Notes: generated by a model from the letters alone, not told the origin. A stretch of 64,000 nt of DNA from Schizophyllum amplum (GCA_007026445.1 VDMD01000005.1:124001-188000); one strand, 5' to 3'; numbered from the stretch's first letter, positions 9,961-21,732 are shown. Made by a program: numbers and translations.

Positions 9961-10831
9961 GAGCTCGGCCAACTAAGCTCGGTGTGCCTCAACTGCCACG
10001 CTACACCGGCAACACGAAGAGCGTCCCACAATCCTTGCTGACAACACCGGACAATGAATATTCTAGTATAATGTATACATCGCTTATTGCAGGGCCAAAG
10101 TATGGAAACAGTAATAAACAGGCGCAGACGAGTTGTCTTCCATCATTGATTCTCGCCTACGACTCCGGGCATTCATTTGAGGAACGTAGAGACGTGCATG
10201 GCGTATTCTATAAATCAGATGCACATTCAAAGGGAGTTGCATCGCACTGAATGGTGGAGGGCAGAGTCCAGGCAGAGTCCGGCCTTGGTGGTTCAAGCCG
10301 TGTTGTTCATGGTCACGTGCGCTGCGCGTGACTGCACGCTCTCGGTCACAATCGTTACCTGCCTCTCTTCCTTCCACCATCCTTCATCGCAATCGACTCG
10401 ACGCTCCCCAAAGGACATAGGTCAGCGCTGGCCCAAGAGCCCAAGAATTACTTGGGCTCACGTACAGAAAATCTACATAAGCTCGATGCCTTAAGCCCTG
10501 CTCAAGCGGCGCCTTTGCGACGTACGCTTCAGCTGCTTCATGGAGTCCAATCGGCGGTCGCGCGCCAATACTCCATTCAAACATTTTCTTTTGTCCTCAG
10601 CTGCAGTCTCCTCCTTTACACCGCTACAAAGATGATGTACTGCTTGTCGGCACGTGTACATCCATCGCCATGCGACTGCAGGTCAGCCTCCTTGAGTCCT
10701 TGAGGCGGCCTTACTTAAGCCTCAAGGCCATATCGCACTTGGAGTTGGACCACCACCATTGCCATTACAGTCGCCGAGCCTCAGGCTTTCTTTCTTGCTT
10801 GTTCTATCTCTCCCTTTGAACGTTGCCCAGT
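9961..10831. other. Intergenic
   Basis: Between the small gene and the second F-box-like gene. It contains a palindromic patch of CTTGAGG/CCTCAAG words at about 10685-10730 but no supported gene. Confidence 0.5.
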
Positions 10832-12046
10832 ATGGGGCAGTACTGGCAAATGCTGGACCTGGACAGCCGAACCGTGGTTTTGGGCATGGGAAAACTCGGA
10901 GAGTCGTTTTTCGACGAAGGGGAAACCGTGCGAGGCCTTCTATGTCGAGCTCCGTTTGACCCCGTACCTCTCAAGTACGGGGATTTGCTCGATACAGCGG
11001 AGGAGGTTCCCGCTACTAGGCGAGTCTTATGGCCCTCTCGTTAATTGCACGGCTAACGTCGTGACATAAGCTCCTTGATGATTCTTCCTCACGACATCAT
11101 TGACGTTATCTTTGGCTTTCTTTCGGACCGCGTTGACATGTTATGCTTCGCCTTCACGTCCCGAAAGTGCTACCGCGCCGGCGAGCGTCACATCTTCGCG
11201 TTCATCAAAAAATGGGCGGACATGTCCGCCGGACACCGCGTCATCATCGTCGGCGAGCACTGTATACAGGGCGACCTGCCGGAGGGCCTTGAGCTCTCCG
11301 AAAGGGAGAAGGTGGAGCTTTCGAGCAAGTTCTCCGACATCTACCACGACCCAGCCGACCAGATCGACCCCGATCAGCCCCTTACGCTCTCGCGCGTCGC
11401 CGACTATGGGTTCAAGACACTACCCCGCGACGAAAGAGACCGAGGCCTGTATTCAGTCCTCTCCATGCCTGTATGGAGGCGGTTCCCGAGCCTCGAACGA
11501 TCATTTTTCAGAGGCGAACTGCGCCTCGTCGACAACATGATGAGAAACATCTTTCCTGACACGTCCGCCCGGCCCACCGACGATTCGATTCTGGTTCTTA
11601 GAAACCTGTCTCGACGCCTCTACATCCCCGGCACGGCAGTCGTTCGCTTCAACCAGGAGCACGGTCCCGGTCGATTTGATACGAAAAGGGACCAGGTGCG
11701 CAAAATTTGCCTCGGAGACGCTGTGTTGGCGCGTATATGCTGGTGTTACGACGGCAGCGGCGCCATGAACTACAATGGACTCGATATGCATCGCGGAGTA
11801 TGGGCCGGCGACCGCTTCGACATTGTGTATGCGCGAGATTTCGAGAGCGAAAGAGAGGCTGAGGTGGCAGCGGGCTGCTCGCCGTGGAGGGATGTCGCAG
11901 AGGAAGTGCTCGCGGAGGTTGAAACAATTTGGATGGCGGACAACCTGATTTCTCGCAGGGATCCTGGGGATGCCACAAGCGAATCGGCTGGGTCTTTCGA
12001 CGACAGTGACAGCATCAATTCAGATGATGACGGGGAGTGGGATTAG
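10832..12046 (+). CDS. F-box-like family protein (MGQYW / WAGDRFDIV family)
   Basis: Exon 1 (10832-11019, 188 nt) begins MGQYWQMLDLDSRTVVLGMG, the family's conserved N-terminal module. Exon 2 (11071-12046) opens with an F-box-like segment SLMILPHDIIDVIFGFL, then FTSRKCYRAGERHIFAF, IIVGEHCIQGDLPEGLEL, LVLRNLSRRLYIPGTAV, LGDAVLARICW and HRGVWAGDRFDIV, and ends in an acidic tail. The 51-nt intron (11020-11070) has a GC donor (AG|GCGAGT) and an ATAAG acceptor, and only this join keeps the frame. Intron position and exon-1 length match the paralogue at 43225 exactly. Function is unknown. Confidence 0.85.
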
Positions 12047-12540
12047 GCATTCCCGAGCGTGAACTCTTCAGGCTCAGAGGAGGGTGTAGCTGTACATACT
12101 TTACAGGGTACTTCGCGCCTGGCTGAGAGCACAAATAAAAGCTGCGCCACATTAGTCACTGCTCGTATAATAATACAGGGTGCAGTGTTCACCGGCACCT
12201 GGCGTGCCCGAAAACTGTTCTGTGTTCAATTCATCCACATGAATACAAGCCGTTACAGCATTATCTAGACGTTCCGTCCGCATAAAATCACTGTGTCCAC
12301 TAGATGTTCACTCGTCTTCTTCCGCGCTGTCTTCGACGTCGCTTTCAGACCGTGGCCTACATCCCGTCGGACAATATGTCCCTAGTGCGAATGATTGGTT
12401 AATCTCCCGTAAGCACCTCCGAAGCGCTAACATCGAGCAGCAGCTCACGCGGAGTACACAGCAAAACCAAGAGATAGATATGCAAAAGAAACAAAGATAT
12501 TGCTGTACAGTTACAATGATCCACAGACACCGCCCTTTTG
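12047..12540. other. Intergenic, 3'-to-3' spacer
   Basis: Lies between the F-box-like gene and the 3' end of the zinc transporter gene. On the minus strand around 12307-12352 a short acidic reading (SESDVEDSAEEDE then stop) resembles the tail of this F-box-like family, but no upstream coding is found. Confidence 0.4.
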
Positions 12541-15500
12541 TTACGGCGCCCCACCACCTTCCACCTGTATAACGAGCTCCTCGAGCCCCGATATCCTGCG
12601 TTTCAAGAGCGCGTCCACGCGCTCAACAACGCGGTCTATGCGAGCATATGTCGCGCCGCGGCTCGAGTACGGTAGTGTTGGGTCAAACGACGCCGCAGAC
12701 GGCGCGAGTTGGAGGTGGATCGACCCAATATATGTCGCAGCGTCCTTCGGCCAGAAGCGCGGGGAGGAGTAGCCCGCGAGACCGTCAAGGGAGTGTAGCT
12801 GCAGATCCGGATCAATACAAGGATCAGGACGCTCAAATAATGACAGGAGTACCTCAGAAAGCGCCTCACTGATAGCTGCCTCGCGGTCGCCGACGTCCAG
12901 GCAAAGCACCTTGCCCGTGTCAATGACGAGCGGTACCACACTCGCGGCGATCAACACCGCGATGAAGAGCGACGCAATTGGGTCGAAACCAGTCCAGCCA
13001 TAGAACTGGATCAGTAGCGTCGATAAAATCACACCGACAGAGCCCAGCGTGTCCTGCAAACACGCATCATCAGCACGCCCAAGTACCTGCAGCCAGCCCC
13101 ACTTACCGCCATAACGTGCAAGAACACCCCACGCATATTATGGCTGTGGCCCTCATGGTCATGGTGATGGTGGTGGCCGCCCCCGCTGCTCCCGCTTCTT
13201 TGTGTTCATCATGCGCGTGCTGGTGATGGTGCGTCTCGAGGTGGGTGTCGTGCGTGAAGCGGTAGCTCGGCGTCATGGGCGACAGAGCCGGAGACTCCTG
13301 CAGCGACGCAAGCGCAGGGTTGATCGCGGACAGGGTCGCCTTGCGTGCGTGCGAGTGCTTCGGCGCGCCGTTGGATGAAGGTATCGAGAGCGACGGGGAT
13401 GGAGTGCGGAAATGCTCTGGCTTTGTCTTGATGGCAGGCCCCGTGAACTGGCGCTTGAGCGAGGTGGGGCGTGCTGGCGAGTCCGTCTTCGCGTGCATCT
13501 CGTGTGCGTGGCCGTGTCCATCGTCGTGCTTGTGGCTATGATCGTGCTCCTGCCCATGGTCATGCTCATGCGCATGGTCATGCCCATGTTCATCTTCTTG
13601 AGAGTGGTGGGTGCAGTCCTCGCCTTCATGATGATGATGATGATGATCATCCCCGTCATGCGCGTGCTCATGCGAATGTGTATGGTCATGCAGGGATTCG
13701 CTATGACCATGGCTGTGAAGGGAGTCGCTCGACGAATGCGCATGCTGCGATCCATGTGAAGAGTGTTTGTGCAAAGGCGGCGGGCTTGCGAGCGACGGCG
13801 TGGCTGGTTCGCACATCAGGACTGGCGGCGCGGGAAACGCATGCGAGCCATGGTCGCAGGACTCATGATCGTGGCCGTGGCCATGCGAGTGGGGATGCCC
13901 ATGATCATCATGCGAGTGAGCATGGCCGTGGTGATTGTGGCCGTGATCGTGCGAGTGTTCAATGCCCTCGTCATGAGAATGCGAGTGCGAACCATGATCG
14001 TGCCCATGCGAATGCCCATGATCATGGCCATGCGAGTGGCCCTACGAGTCAAATGAGCATTAGCAACCCCATGCATCGCTCGACGTACATGATGATGATG
14101 CGCATGCCCGCCCATCGCGAACATGCCAAACAGATTGACTCCAAGGCCCAAAGAGCTGACAAAAAGCAATTGGTTCGTGTTCATCTCTGGCGGTTCCAAG
14201 CTGCCCAGTACTCATCAGCCTGACATGCTTAACCGTGGTGAAAGGGCAAGCATACATGCGTTGGATCGCCTCGAAGATGATGAATATGGAGATGAGGATG
14301 AGGAAGATCCCATTGGCGAAGCCGGACAGCGTCTCAATCCGCGCGTACCTGATTGCACAATGAGTAAGTCATTGCAAACTGGAGGCATACCGCACGCACC
14401 CGTATGTAAACCTCTCATTGGGCTCCCACGTAGCCATGACGGACGCAAAGAGCCCGACGCCAATTGCCATGCAGTCAAAGGCCATATGAATAGCTAAACT
14501 CGGGATGGACTGATATCAGCAGCAGCAAGCAACCGAAGCTAAACACGACGCACCATCAGAGATGAGACCCAGGCTATTCGTCCAGACACCGTAAAGCATC
14601 TGCACCAACATATAGCACAAATTCAGCATCAGGAAGTAGAAAATCTTGCGCGACTCTGGGTTCGCGAGTATACTCTTGATGTAGGAACGCAGCAGACGCG
14701 TCGTGGGCGTCTGCGGAGGTCGCGTGAGCGACTCGACGCTGCGAGGGAACAGCCCGTAGAAAAGACATGTCGCAATGACAATGTCTGTCCACTGAGGGGA
14801 TTGGTTGAACGCGAGGGGCCCAAGGAGGGCGCCGACAACGCAGGTGGAGGGGAAGGAGAGGAGGAAGTGCTGCGGGGTGAGCGAGATGGTCTTAAGGGAG
14901 CGGGCGGTCATCGGTGTGAGGAAAAGGATGGAGTAGGCTAGCATGGGGAGGACCGCCAATGAGAGCAGGGGAAGGACCGGGGTGGAAGGGAAGTCGAGCT
15001 GCCTAGGGGGTAAGTGGCGTGCACAATGCACGAGTGACCGACACGTACGACGACCATCCGGAAGACATAAAGCGGGAGCGCGAAGGCTGACGCTCCCAGC
15101 ACGCTTGCGGCGATCGCGAACCTGGTACCGACGGAAGGTGAGAGGACTTGTAAGGTGTGCTCGAAGCCGGTCGATGCGGCGGCATGCAAGACAAGCGCGC
15201 CATATCCAGGGAGGATGCGGTGGAAGCCGTCCCAGCTCAGCTGCGAGTCGGTGAGCACGGAGACTGCGATCCCGGTCGCAGCGGTTAGGAGCTTGATGGT
15301 CTGCGCGTACGTCAGTCGTAAGAGCGCGACGTGGAAGTAAGGGGGGACGCACGGAGGAGCTCGCGTCCGTCCAGAATGTCGGGAATAGACAATACATGGC
15401 AACTCTATTATGGTAACATTTGAGTGCGTTGGCGCTGTGAGATGGGGAAGCCGGTACCTCATCGAGGATAACCGGTACAGTGCCGTGAACAGCGATGCCT

Positions 15501-15915
15501 GCTGCACAAACAATAGCAGGGAGGCCATCCCCAGAACAGACCACTGCACACGACGCGTCAGCGGCATGCATATGTGCATATATGCGTGCCACGCACCTCT
15601 ATCGAATTCCGTTTCGCCAGCTGGCCCGTCCGGCCTTCCCAGACAAGCACCCCGACGCCGCCGCACGCCAGGACCCGCATGAGAACCCAGAACACGCCGA
15701 CATCGAACTCGAGCAGCCACTCCTTCCCCGCATACAACGCGAACGCATACAGCACATTGCTCAGGAAGATCTGGGGGAGGTGCCGGCTGGGGATACTGCG
15801 AAGGGGGGGCTGAGCGCTTTTGATCTGGCACTCGAGACGCGCATACGCACGACTTGGAGAACGCCTTCGGCGACAAGCTCACTGTGCTCCGCGTCCGAGC
15901 ATCCGGTGTGGGCAT
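12541..15915 (-). CDS. msc2: Msc2/Cis4-type CDF zinc transporter with long His-rich loop
   Basis: Cation diffusion facilitator of the Msc2/ZnT5 type, expected to load zinc into the ER/Golgi, usually as a heteromer with Zrg17. A 33-nt first exon (15915-15883, MPTPDARTRST) precedes a poly-helix N-terminal half (LPQIFLSNVLYAFALYAGKE; FHRILPGYGALVLHAAAST). The family hallmark NPESRKIFYFLMLNLCYMLV with VWTNSLGLISD opens the CDF core. Transport-site residues are present in IHMAFDCMAIGVGL (TM2) and LHVMADTLGSVG (TM5). Between TM4 and TM5 lies an unusually long His/Asp/Gly-rich loop (about 13150-14100, roughly 270 codons). The frame breaks by one base in a C run at 13180-13184 (G run on the coding strand) just before TM5. 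The C-terminal domain ends RRISGLEELVIQVEGGGAP. Confidence 0.88.
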
Positions 15916-16264
15916 GGTGGGGAGAACGAAGAGCAGAACCTCCTCTGACTGGGCAGTCCTCGCCGTCGGACCGCTGAGGTGCGGACGCGGACGAGATCGG
16001 CAATCCCCGAAGTTATGTTCGACTTCGGCCAGTGATGGTTCTTTCTCGCTCTCCCTTTCAGCTACTGTACTCAGAGCGCGTCTGTAAAGCAAGTCATCTT
16101 TGGCAGTGTTGTGTTTTACCGCCGCATGTTCGACATATCTTGGCATTATTCCTTTCTGCTTCTAACAGATGAACCAGGCCGACCGACCGTCATGCGTTTC
16201 CCGACCACCAGTCTTCGACGAAGTGATAACTATCCTCTCTTCACACTTCACACTTCCAAATCTA
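15916..16264. other. Intergenic, promoter side of zinc transporter
   Basis: Upstream region of the zinc transporter. No supported ORF or repeat. Confidence 0.45.
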
Positions 16265-16600
16265 CTACAGCCATGTCCAAATCGCGCAACCAGACTGACT
16301 CTCCCGATATGCTTCTCTGAGAGTGACCATGTCGAAGCGGTCCCCAGCCCACTCTCCGCGAGGCGACACGCCAGGACGCGCTCGGAGAGGGATCACATGG
16401 CACAGGTTTCCCAACACATACGGCACGAGCGCGTCGGAGAGACTGGGTCTTGAGCTACCGTCGGGCCCGGGCACTTCTGTTTTTCTTGCGCATAGTTCAG
16501 AACAGCATCGCCACGAATATAGTCGCGGCGCGGTGTCGGAACACCAGCGTTTTCAACGGGCTGCCTTACTACCCGAGTCGTAGCGCGTATCCATGTCAAC
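16265..16600 (-). pseudogene. Broken remnant of the F-box-like family
   Basis: Two minus-strand frames carry consecutive pieces of the family C-terminus. The upstream piece reads RRDYIRGDAVLNYAQEK, which aligns with RRLYIPGTAVVRFNQE of the 10832 gene. After a frame change near 16470 it continues LSDALVPYVLGNLCHVIPLR and GEWAGDRFDMVTLREAY, aligning with LGDAVLARICW and GVWAGDRFDIV. The N-terminal module and F-box segment are not found upstream, and a stop follows at 16265. This is a truncated, frameshifted copy, opposite in strand to the intact paralogues. Confidence 0.7.
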
Positions 16601-16849
16601 GAAAATTAAAGTCGCAAATATGGCCAAAATATAACGGGCGATTCAGCGAACGTTGTGCACGTCCTGTTGGTGAGAGGAGAAGAACAAAGGCAATCCATTT
16701 CCGGCCAGTCGCGTCGGTCCAAGCGAGGTTGCTGACTCAGCAAGACCCCTCTATCCGGCCATCATCCGGGGGTCCCCAGGCATACGCGTCCATCACCGTG
16801 TTGCGCGGCGCACCCACCTCGTCTCTTCTACCACATTGTCCTCCCCGCC

Positions 16850-18115
16850 ATGGACCACCACCCGATGAACTGGGGGCGACCCGTCAGTTCTGACGCCTTG
16901 CAGAAGGAATGCGAACGCGACGCTGACGCTTTGGCAGCGCAACGACGCCGTAGACGCGTACGGCACGCACCCCATCCCCCAGCGCCCATACAACGGCGCC
17001 GGCCACGTCTTTGTGGGCCCGAAGCATGATGCGTTTGCGGATGGCGTGCAGCGGACACAGTGAGTGTGCGCGCCGCGACGATCGCGATCAGGCGCTCACC
17101 ACCCACGCAGGCAGCCCATCGTCACTGGAACGAGCGTGTTGGCGCTCAAGTACAAGGACGGGATCATGATGGCGGCGGATAATCTCGGTGCGTAAACTCT
17201 GTTCGACATGACAGCGAGATGCTGAAGCTATCATCAGCCTCCTACGGCTCGCTCGCCCGCTTCAAGGACGTGCAGCGTCTCCATTCGGTCGGCGACTTCA
17301 CCTGCATTGGCGCGTCTGGCGACATGAGCGATCTGCAATACATCCAGGGTCTGCTCGACAGCGTTATGATCGACGAATTCACCGCTTCTGTGCGTCGCTA
17401 CCTGCACGCCCATCCTCCATCCATTGACCAGAACTCTCACGCGCAGGATGGCCACACCCTCGGCCCGAAAGAAGTGCACGAGTACCTGAGCCAGGTCATG
17501 TACGCGCGCCGCTCAAAGATGAACCCGTTATGGAACTCCATCCTCGTCGGCGGCTACAAAGACGGCGAGCGGTACGCCTCTCCCCTCATATCAAAGGTGG
17601 ACCCTGCTAAGCGCCTGCTGTAGATTTTTGCGTACGTTGATTTGCTCGGCGTGACATACACCTCTTCCACCCTGGCGACTGGCTTCGGGGCGTACCTCGC
17701 GCAGCCGTTGTTGCGGAAAGCGGTCGAGGGCAACGAGAACACTTTAACGGAACAGGACGCGGAGAAGATTATGGAGGACTGCCTGCGAGTGCTATTCTAC
17801 CGCGACGCGAGGAGCTTGAATAAGGTCAGTGCTGGCGTCCGACTCACCTTCGCCACTTTCCTCTCGGTATTCCTCATGCCCTTCCGCCCTTGGCTCATGC
17901 CTATTCACCTCTGCTGGTCTTCCTTCGCGTGTCCCGCGAAAAATCCTTGGCATAACGGCTTGCTCGGTTTCTCCACCTTGCTGACAACTTCTCACCCTCA
18001 GTTCCAAATCGCCAAGATTGACGCCATGGGCGTACACATATCCGAGTCGCGGAGCTTGGAGACACAATGGTCCTTCGCTGAAGGTATTCGTGGCTATGGA
18101 GCGCAGACGCAGTAA
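16850..18115 (+). CDS. PRE4: 20S proteasome subunit beta-7 (Pre4/PSMB4)
   Basis: Non-catalytic beta subunit of the 20S core. Seven short exons read MDHHPMNWGRPV; then DAVDAYGTHPIPQRPYNGAG...QRTQ; QPIVTGTSVLALKYKDGIMM; SYGSLARFKDVQRLHSVGDF with GASGDMSDLQYIQ; and SRRSKMNPLWNSILVGGYKD (the run reads RRSKMNPLWN, diagnostic of PSMB4). These are followed by FAYVDLLGVTYTSSTLATGF and, last, FQIAKIDAMGVHISESRSLE. The mature chain should begin near the TQ-QPIVTGTS junction and lacks the catalytic Thr-Thr/Ser start of beta-1, -2 and -5, as expected. Introns are 49-60 nt except the last (about 180 nt, 17825-18000). Length and motifs match the family throughout. Confidence 0.95.
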
Positions 18116-18782
18116 ACATGTATAGTATCAGTCTCCAAGAGTATAGTATGGACCCAGCTTTTACGAGCGTTGTGTATCATCAAGACTTCGTGTGGGTTTG
18201 ACCTCGTGTGCTCTCGTCAGGCGAAACCCATGCTACAGCTCAGGTTTGACACTGGATGCCATACTTAGACGTGTCCGATGTCGGTATGAAGTATCATTCT
18301 GCTCAAGTCAGAGTTAAACCAAAAAATGAAGCGCCTCTATTGGAACAAACAAACCTATCATCATCTGCCATGCACCTGCATCGACAGAGGTCTCCGCAGC
18401 CTTCAGCGCCAATCGGACTGCCGGGCAGAGTCGGCACCGACGGCCCTCCGTTTCCGCCACCGAGCGAAGATGATGAGTGAACTGTTCTTGTCCTCCTGTT
18501 GTACACATCGCTCCGCTGGCATTCCTGCTTCGTCCTCCGACTGAGCTGGCAACCCATACACAACACTACGCACACTTAGGCCAGGGTAGACGCGTAGAAA
18601 CCACGCAAAGGAGACGTCCTCCAGGCAGCCCAGGCTCACCGCGCCTACTATTCCGGTTTATCATTTCCGCATGAACATCGGCTTGTCATTCCGTTTCCCT
18701 TGCCCGGCGGCCACCCGGACCTCTTCTCGCTCTTCCCTCCCGCGCAAAACCACATTCCCCCTCCCTCTCCCTCTTTCGCGCC
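18116..18782. other. Intergenic
   Basis: 3' flank of the proteasome gene and promoter of the aminotransferase gene. A pyrimidine-rich tract (ccctctccctctttcgcg) directly precedes the ATG at 18783. Nothing else is supported. Confidence 0.5.
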
Positions 18783-20586
18783 ATGTCTTCCCAGCAGGAG
18801 TTCAAGCAGGTGCGCCATACAATACACAAGCAATCAATATACTAAACGGCAGCGAATGATAGGCGCCTCACAAGTGAGTCTCCAGCGATGAGAGATCGAT
18901 GCAAGTTAGCTGAACCCGCACGCGCGCTAGGCTCTTGGTGTGAGCAAAGCTCCTCCTTCGCATCTCTGACCCCGCCTAACGCGCCTCGCCATGCAGAATC
19001 CCAGGCCCCATCGAGGTCGCGGACGATGTGCGTAGCGCGATCGGCTGCCAGCGCGTCCGGCGATCGCTCACGCGCCCACGCAGGTCCTCTTCGCCAACGC
19101 GCACCCTTCCATGAGCCATGTCTCGGCGGACTTTATCCCCGTCTTTGGCGAGTGCATACGCATGACGAGGCGCGTCTGTCCCTCAGCGGACAATCCTTCG
19201 ATCGCTGACGCGTAGACGCAGGGAGGTGCTGTTCTCGAAGGACGCGCAACCGTTCCTCATCGCTGGCAGCGGCACGCTTGGCTGGGATCAGGTGCGTGAC
19301 GATATGCGCGCGATGAGCGCAAGTTCACGTCCGATCAGGTCTCTGCCAACCTCGTCGAGCCTGGCGAGAACGTCCTCGTCCTGCACAGCGGGTACTTTGG
19401 GGATAGCTTTGCTGAATGGTGCGCTGCGACTCCATTATGTACCCTCATCCATAATACTCCCGCAGCTTTGAGACCTACGGCGCCAAAGTCGACCAGTCAA
19501 GGCGCCCATCGGTGCCGCCGTGACGCAGGAAGAAATCGAGAAGGCGCTGAAGGCCAAGAAGTACAAGGTCCTTACCTTCACCCACGTCGATACCTCTACA
19601 GGTAATGTGAGATCGTTCATGTATCTGGACCATGTCGTTGATCCGTCGCAGGCGTGCTCTCGGACGCGAAGGCGATCGGAGAGACCGTGAAGCGCGTGTC
19701 GCCGGACACGCTCGTCGTGCTTGATGGCGTGTGCGCTGTCGCCAGCGAAGAGATCCGCATGGACGACTGGGGCATCGACGTCGTGCTCACCGCCAGCCAG
19801 AAGGGCTTGGGCACACCACCCGGGCTGTCTATCCTCGTCGCGAGCCAGAAAGCCATCAAGGTAACCGACGCACGCTGCACTCGTCTTAGTCCTCTCTCAC
19901 CTCAACGCCTTTGCTAGGTCTTCGAAACGCGCTCCTCGCCCGTCACCTCGTATTACGCTAGCTGGAAGAAGTGCGTGTGCACCTTGATCCACAGCGACCA
20001 TCGCTGACCCCGCCTCCCCTCGTCCCAGGTGGCTCCCCGTCATGAACGCCTACGAGAAGGGCTCGCCTGCCTACTTCGCCACCCCGCCCGTCAACCTCAT
20101 CTACGCCTTCCACGCGTCGCTCTCGACCATCACCCGCGGCTCCGTGTCGCTCGAGGAGCGCTTCGCGGCGCACAGGAAGGCGAGCGCGCGCATGAAGGAG
20201 GCCGTGACGGCGATGGGGTTGAAGCAGCTGCCGCTCGACCCGGCGTTTGCGGCGAATGGCATGACTGCGGTGCGTATTAGCTGTACGAGGGAGACGAAGG
20301 AAAGGACGAAGGAGGCTGACACGGTCGTAGGTGTACTACCCCGAGGGCTTCGGCGCAGCAAACACACTGGCGCCGCTAGCGCAGAAGGGCATCGTCGCCG
20401 CTGGCGGGCTGCACAAGGACATCAAGGGTGAGTTCATTTGATCCTTTACAACGGACTGCGATACTGAATTTTGGCGCAGACACCTACTTCCGCATCGGCC
20501 ACATGGGCATCACCGTCGTCGACCCCTCGCGCGGCGACATGGACCATGTCATCGACAGCTTGAAGGCCGTGTTTGGAAAGCAGTGA
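18783..20586 (+). CDS. AGX1: Alanine-glyoxylate aminotransferase (class V, PLP)
   Basis: Converts glyoxylate plus alanine to glycine plus pyruvate. The N-terminus MSSQQEFKQ-APHK-LLV-IPGPIEVADDV is assembled from exon 1 (18783-18809), an 11-nt microexon (18863-18873), a 9-nt microexon (18931-18939) and exon 4 (from 18997). All joins use GT-AG and keep phase. Core motifs: NAHPSMSHVSADFIPVFGEC; AGSGTLGWDQVSANLVEPGE; DGVCAVASEEIRMDDWG; and the PLP lysine in TASQKGLGTPPGLS. The intron after CIRMTR uses a GC donor (AG|GCGCGT). One base appears missing after 19496: YGAKVDQ must run into KAPIGAAVTQEEIEKAL, and one extra G would restore the frame. The C-terminus reads GLHKDIKDTYFRIGHMGI and ends at SLKAVFGKQ. 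Confidence 0.93.
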
Positions 20587-20935
20587 CTCATACGGGAGGA
20601 GTCCAAGACTCGTGCTCTGTGGACCACGAACCGTGCTCTGCTTTGACAGACCATGAATTCTACCCATTAGAAACCAAACTAGAAATCGAAAATGTAGCAA
20701 TAGAAACATGCCATGCATGAATATCGGAAGGCGTCGATGAAATGTGTTCGTTTATGTCGGCTTCCCGTTGGAATATTCCAGTGGTGAGTGAGATCGGGGG
20801 CGCGACGTGACAGTACTCACGTGACATACCTGTTTTGTGACGCCGCCCTTTCGTGGGAAGGTTGAACTTCGCGCTCGCCACCATCTTCCGTTTTCTTTGC
20901 TGTCCGATCCCACTCCGCCGGACGGAACATCCAAC
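20587..20935. other. Intergenic
   Basis: Between the aminotransferase stop and the elongin C start. No ORF or repeat of note. Confidence 0.45.
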
Positions 20936-21539
20936 ATGGACGTAGAAATGGGTGTATGCTAGTCTAATCATTTGTCCAGAGCCCTCCTGACCGGTTGCAG
21001 AACTCGACGCTCCCAGCGGACCAGCCGACGGACTGGATACGCGTGTACAGCCAAGACGGCTTCTCGTTCCTCGTCAAGCGGTCCGTGCTGTACACTAGCG
21101 ACAACTGCGAGACAGCTTGGATAGCGCAAGTACGCATCCTGCCGGTTTGCTATGAAGGCGCCTAACGAGACTTCGTCGCGCAGACTCGTACAAGGAGTCC
21201 CGCGCACGGACGTGTGTGATATCCGAGCGGTGAGTATATAGCTGCGTAAGCGTGTCAGTGCGCTGATGAAGTTATCTAGCGCCGTCATCGTCGAGAAGCT
21301 CATCGACTACATGAGCTTCAAGGCGCACTACATGACGCGCAGCGGGAAGGAGGAGATTCCGGTGAACGAGTTCCTCGAGAGGATACCGCCGGAGATCGTT
21401 CTTGAGCTGTAAGCCATGCTCCTGTCCCTCAGCTCAGGTGTGCTCTCGCTTGAGGCGCTGACAGATCCCGTACAGGTTGCTTGCAGCAGATTATCACGCG
21501 AGTCAGTGTTTGCGATGTCTTCTGGAAAGTTCAACTTGA
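20936..21539 (+). CDS. ELC1: Elongin C (Elc1)
   Basis: Small BTB/Skp1-fold adaptor of cullin ubiquitin ligases and elongin complexes. Exons give MDVEMG, then DWIRVYSQDGFSFLVKRSVL, then SYKESRARTCVISER, AVIVEKLIDYMSFKAHYM, EEIPVNEFLERIPPEIVLEL and LLAADYHA. These match elongin C from the first beta-strand to the last helix. The segment TSG-QLRDSLDSAN is recovered only if one G is added between 21100 and 21101. That change also makes the exon end phase-compatible with the next exon, so the written sequence probably lacks a base. The C-terminus runs about 15 residues past the usual LAADYL end (ASQCLRCLLESST). Confidence 0.85.
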
Positions 21540-21732
21540 GTGCTGATTGAGAACACTCCAGTTTAGGAAGAATAAGGGAAATTTCTATGCGAGACACGCC
21601 ATAGTGCAATCCAATACCGAGATGTACACTGAGCTAAGGCCGTTGTATTTCTGCACATTGCATGAAGTGCAAGACTACTGTATCCCTCAATTGAAAGCGC
21701 AATCTAGTCTGACTGACATACCTTCGGTCATG

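Noticed and set aside
12301..12360. Minus-strand acidic tail (SESDVEDSAEEDE-stop) resembling an F-box-family C-terminus
   Set aside because: Only 13 residues, with no upstream family blocks on that strand; too little to call a second relic.
13412..14056. Met/Val/Ile-rich and Asp/His-rich ORFs antisense to the zinc transporter
   Set aside because: They are other-frame readings of the His-rich codon repeat (CAT/CAC gives ATG/GTG antisense).
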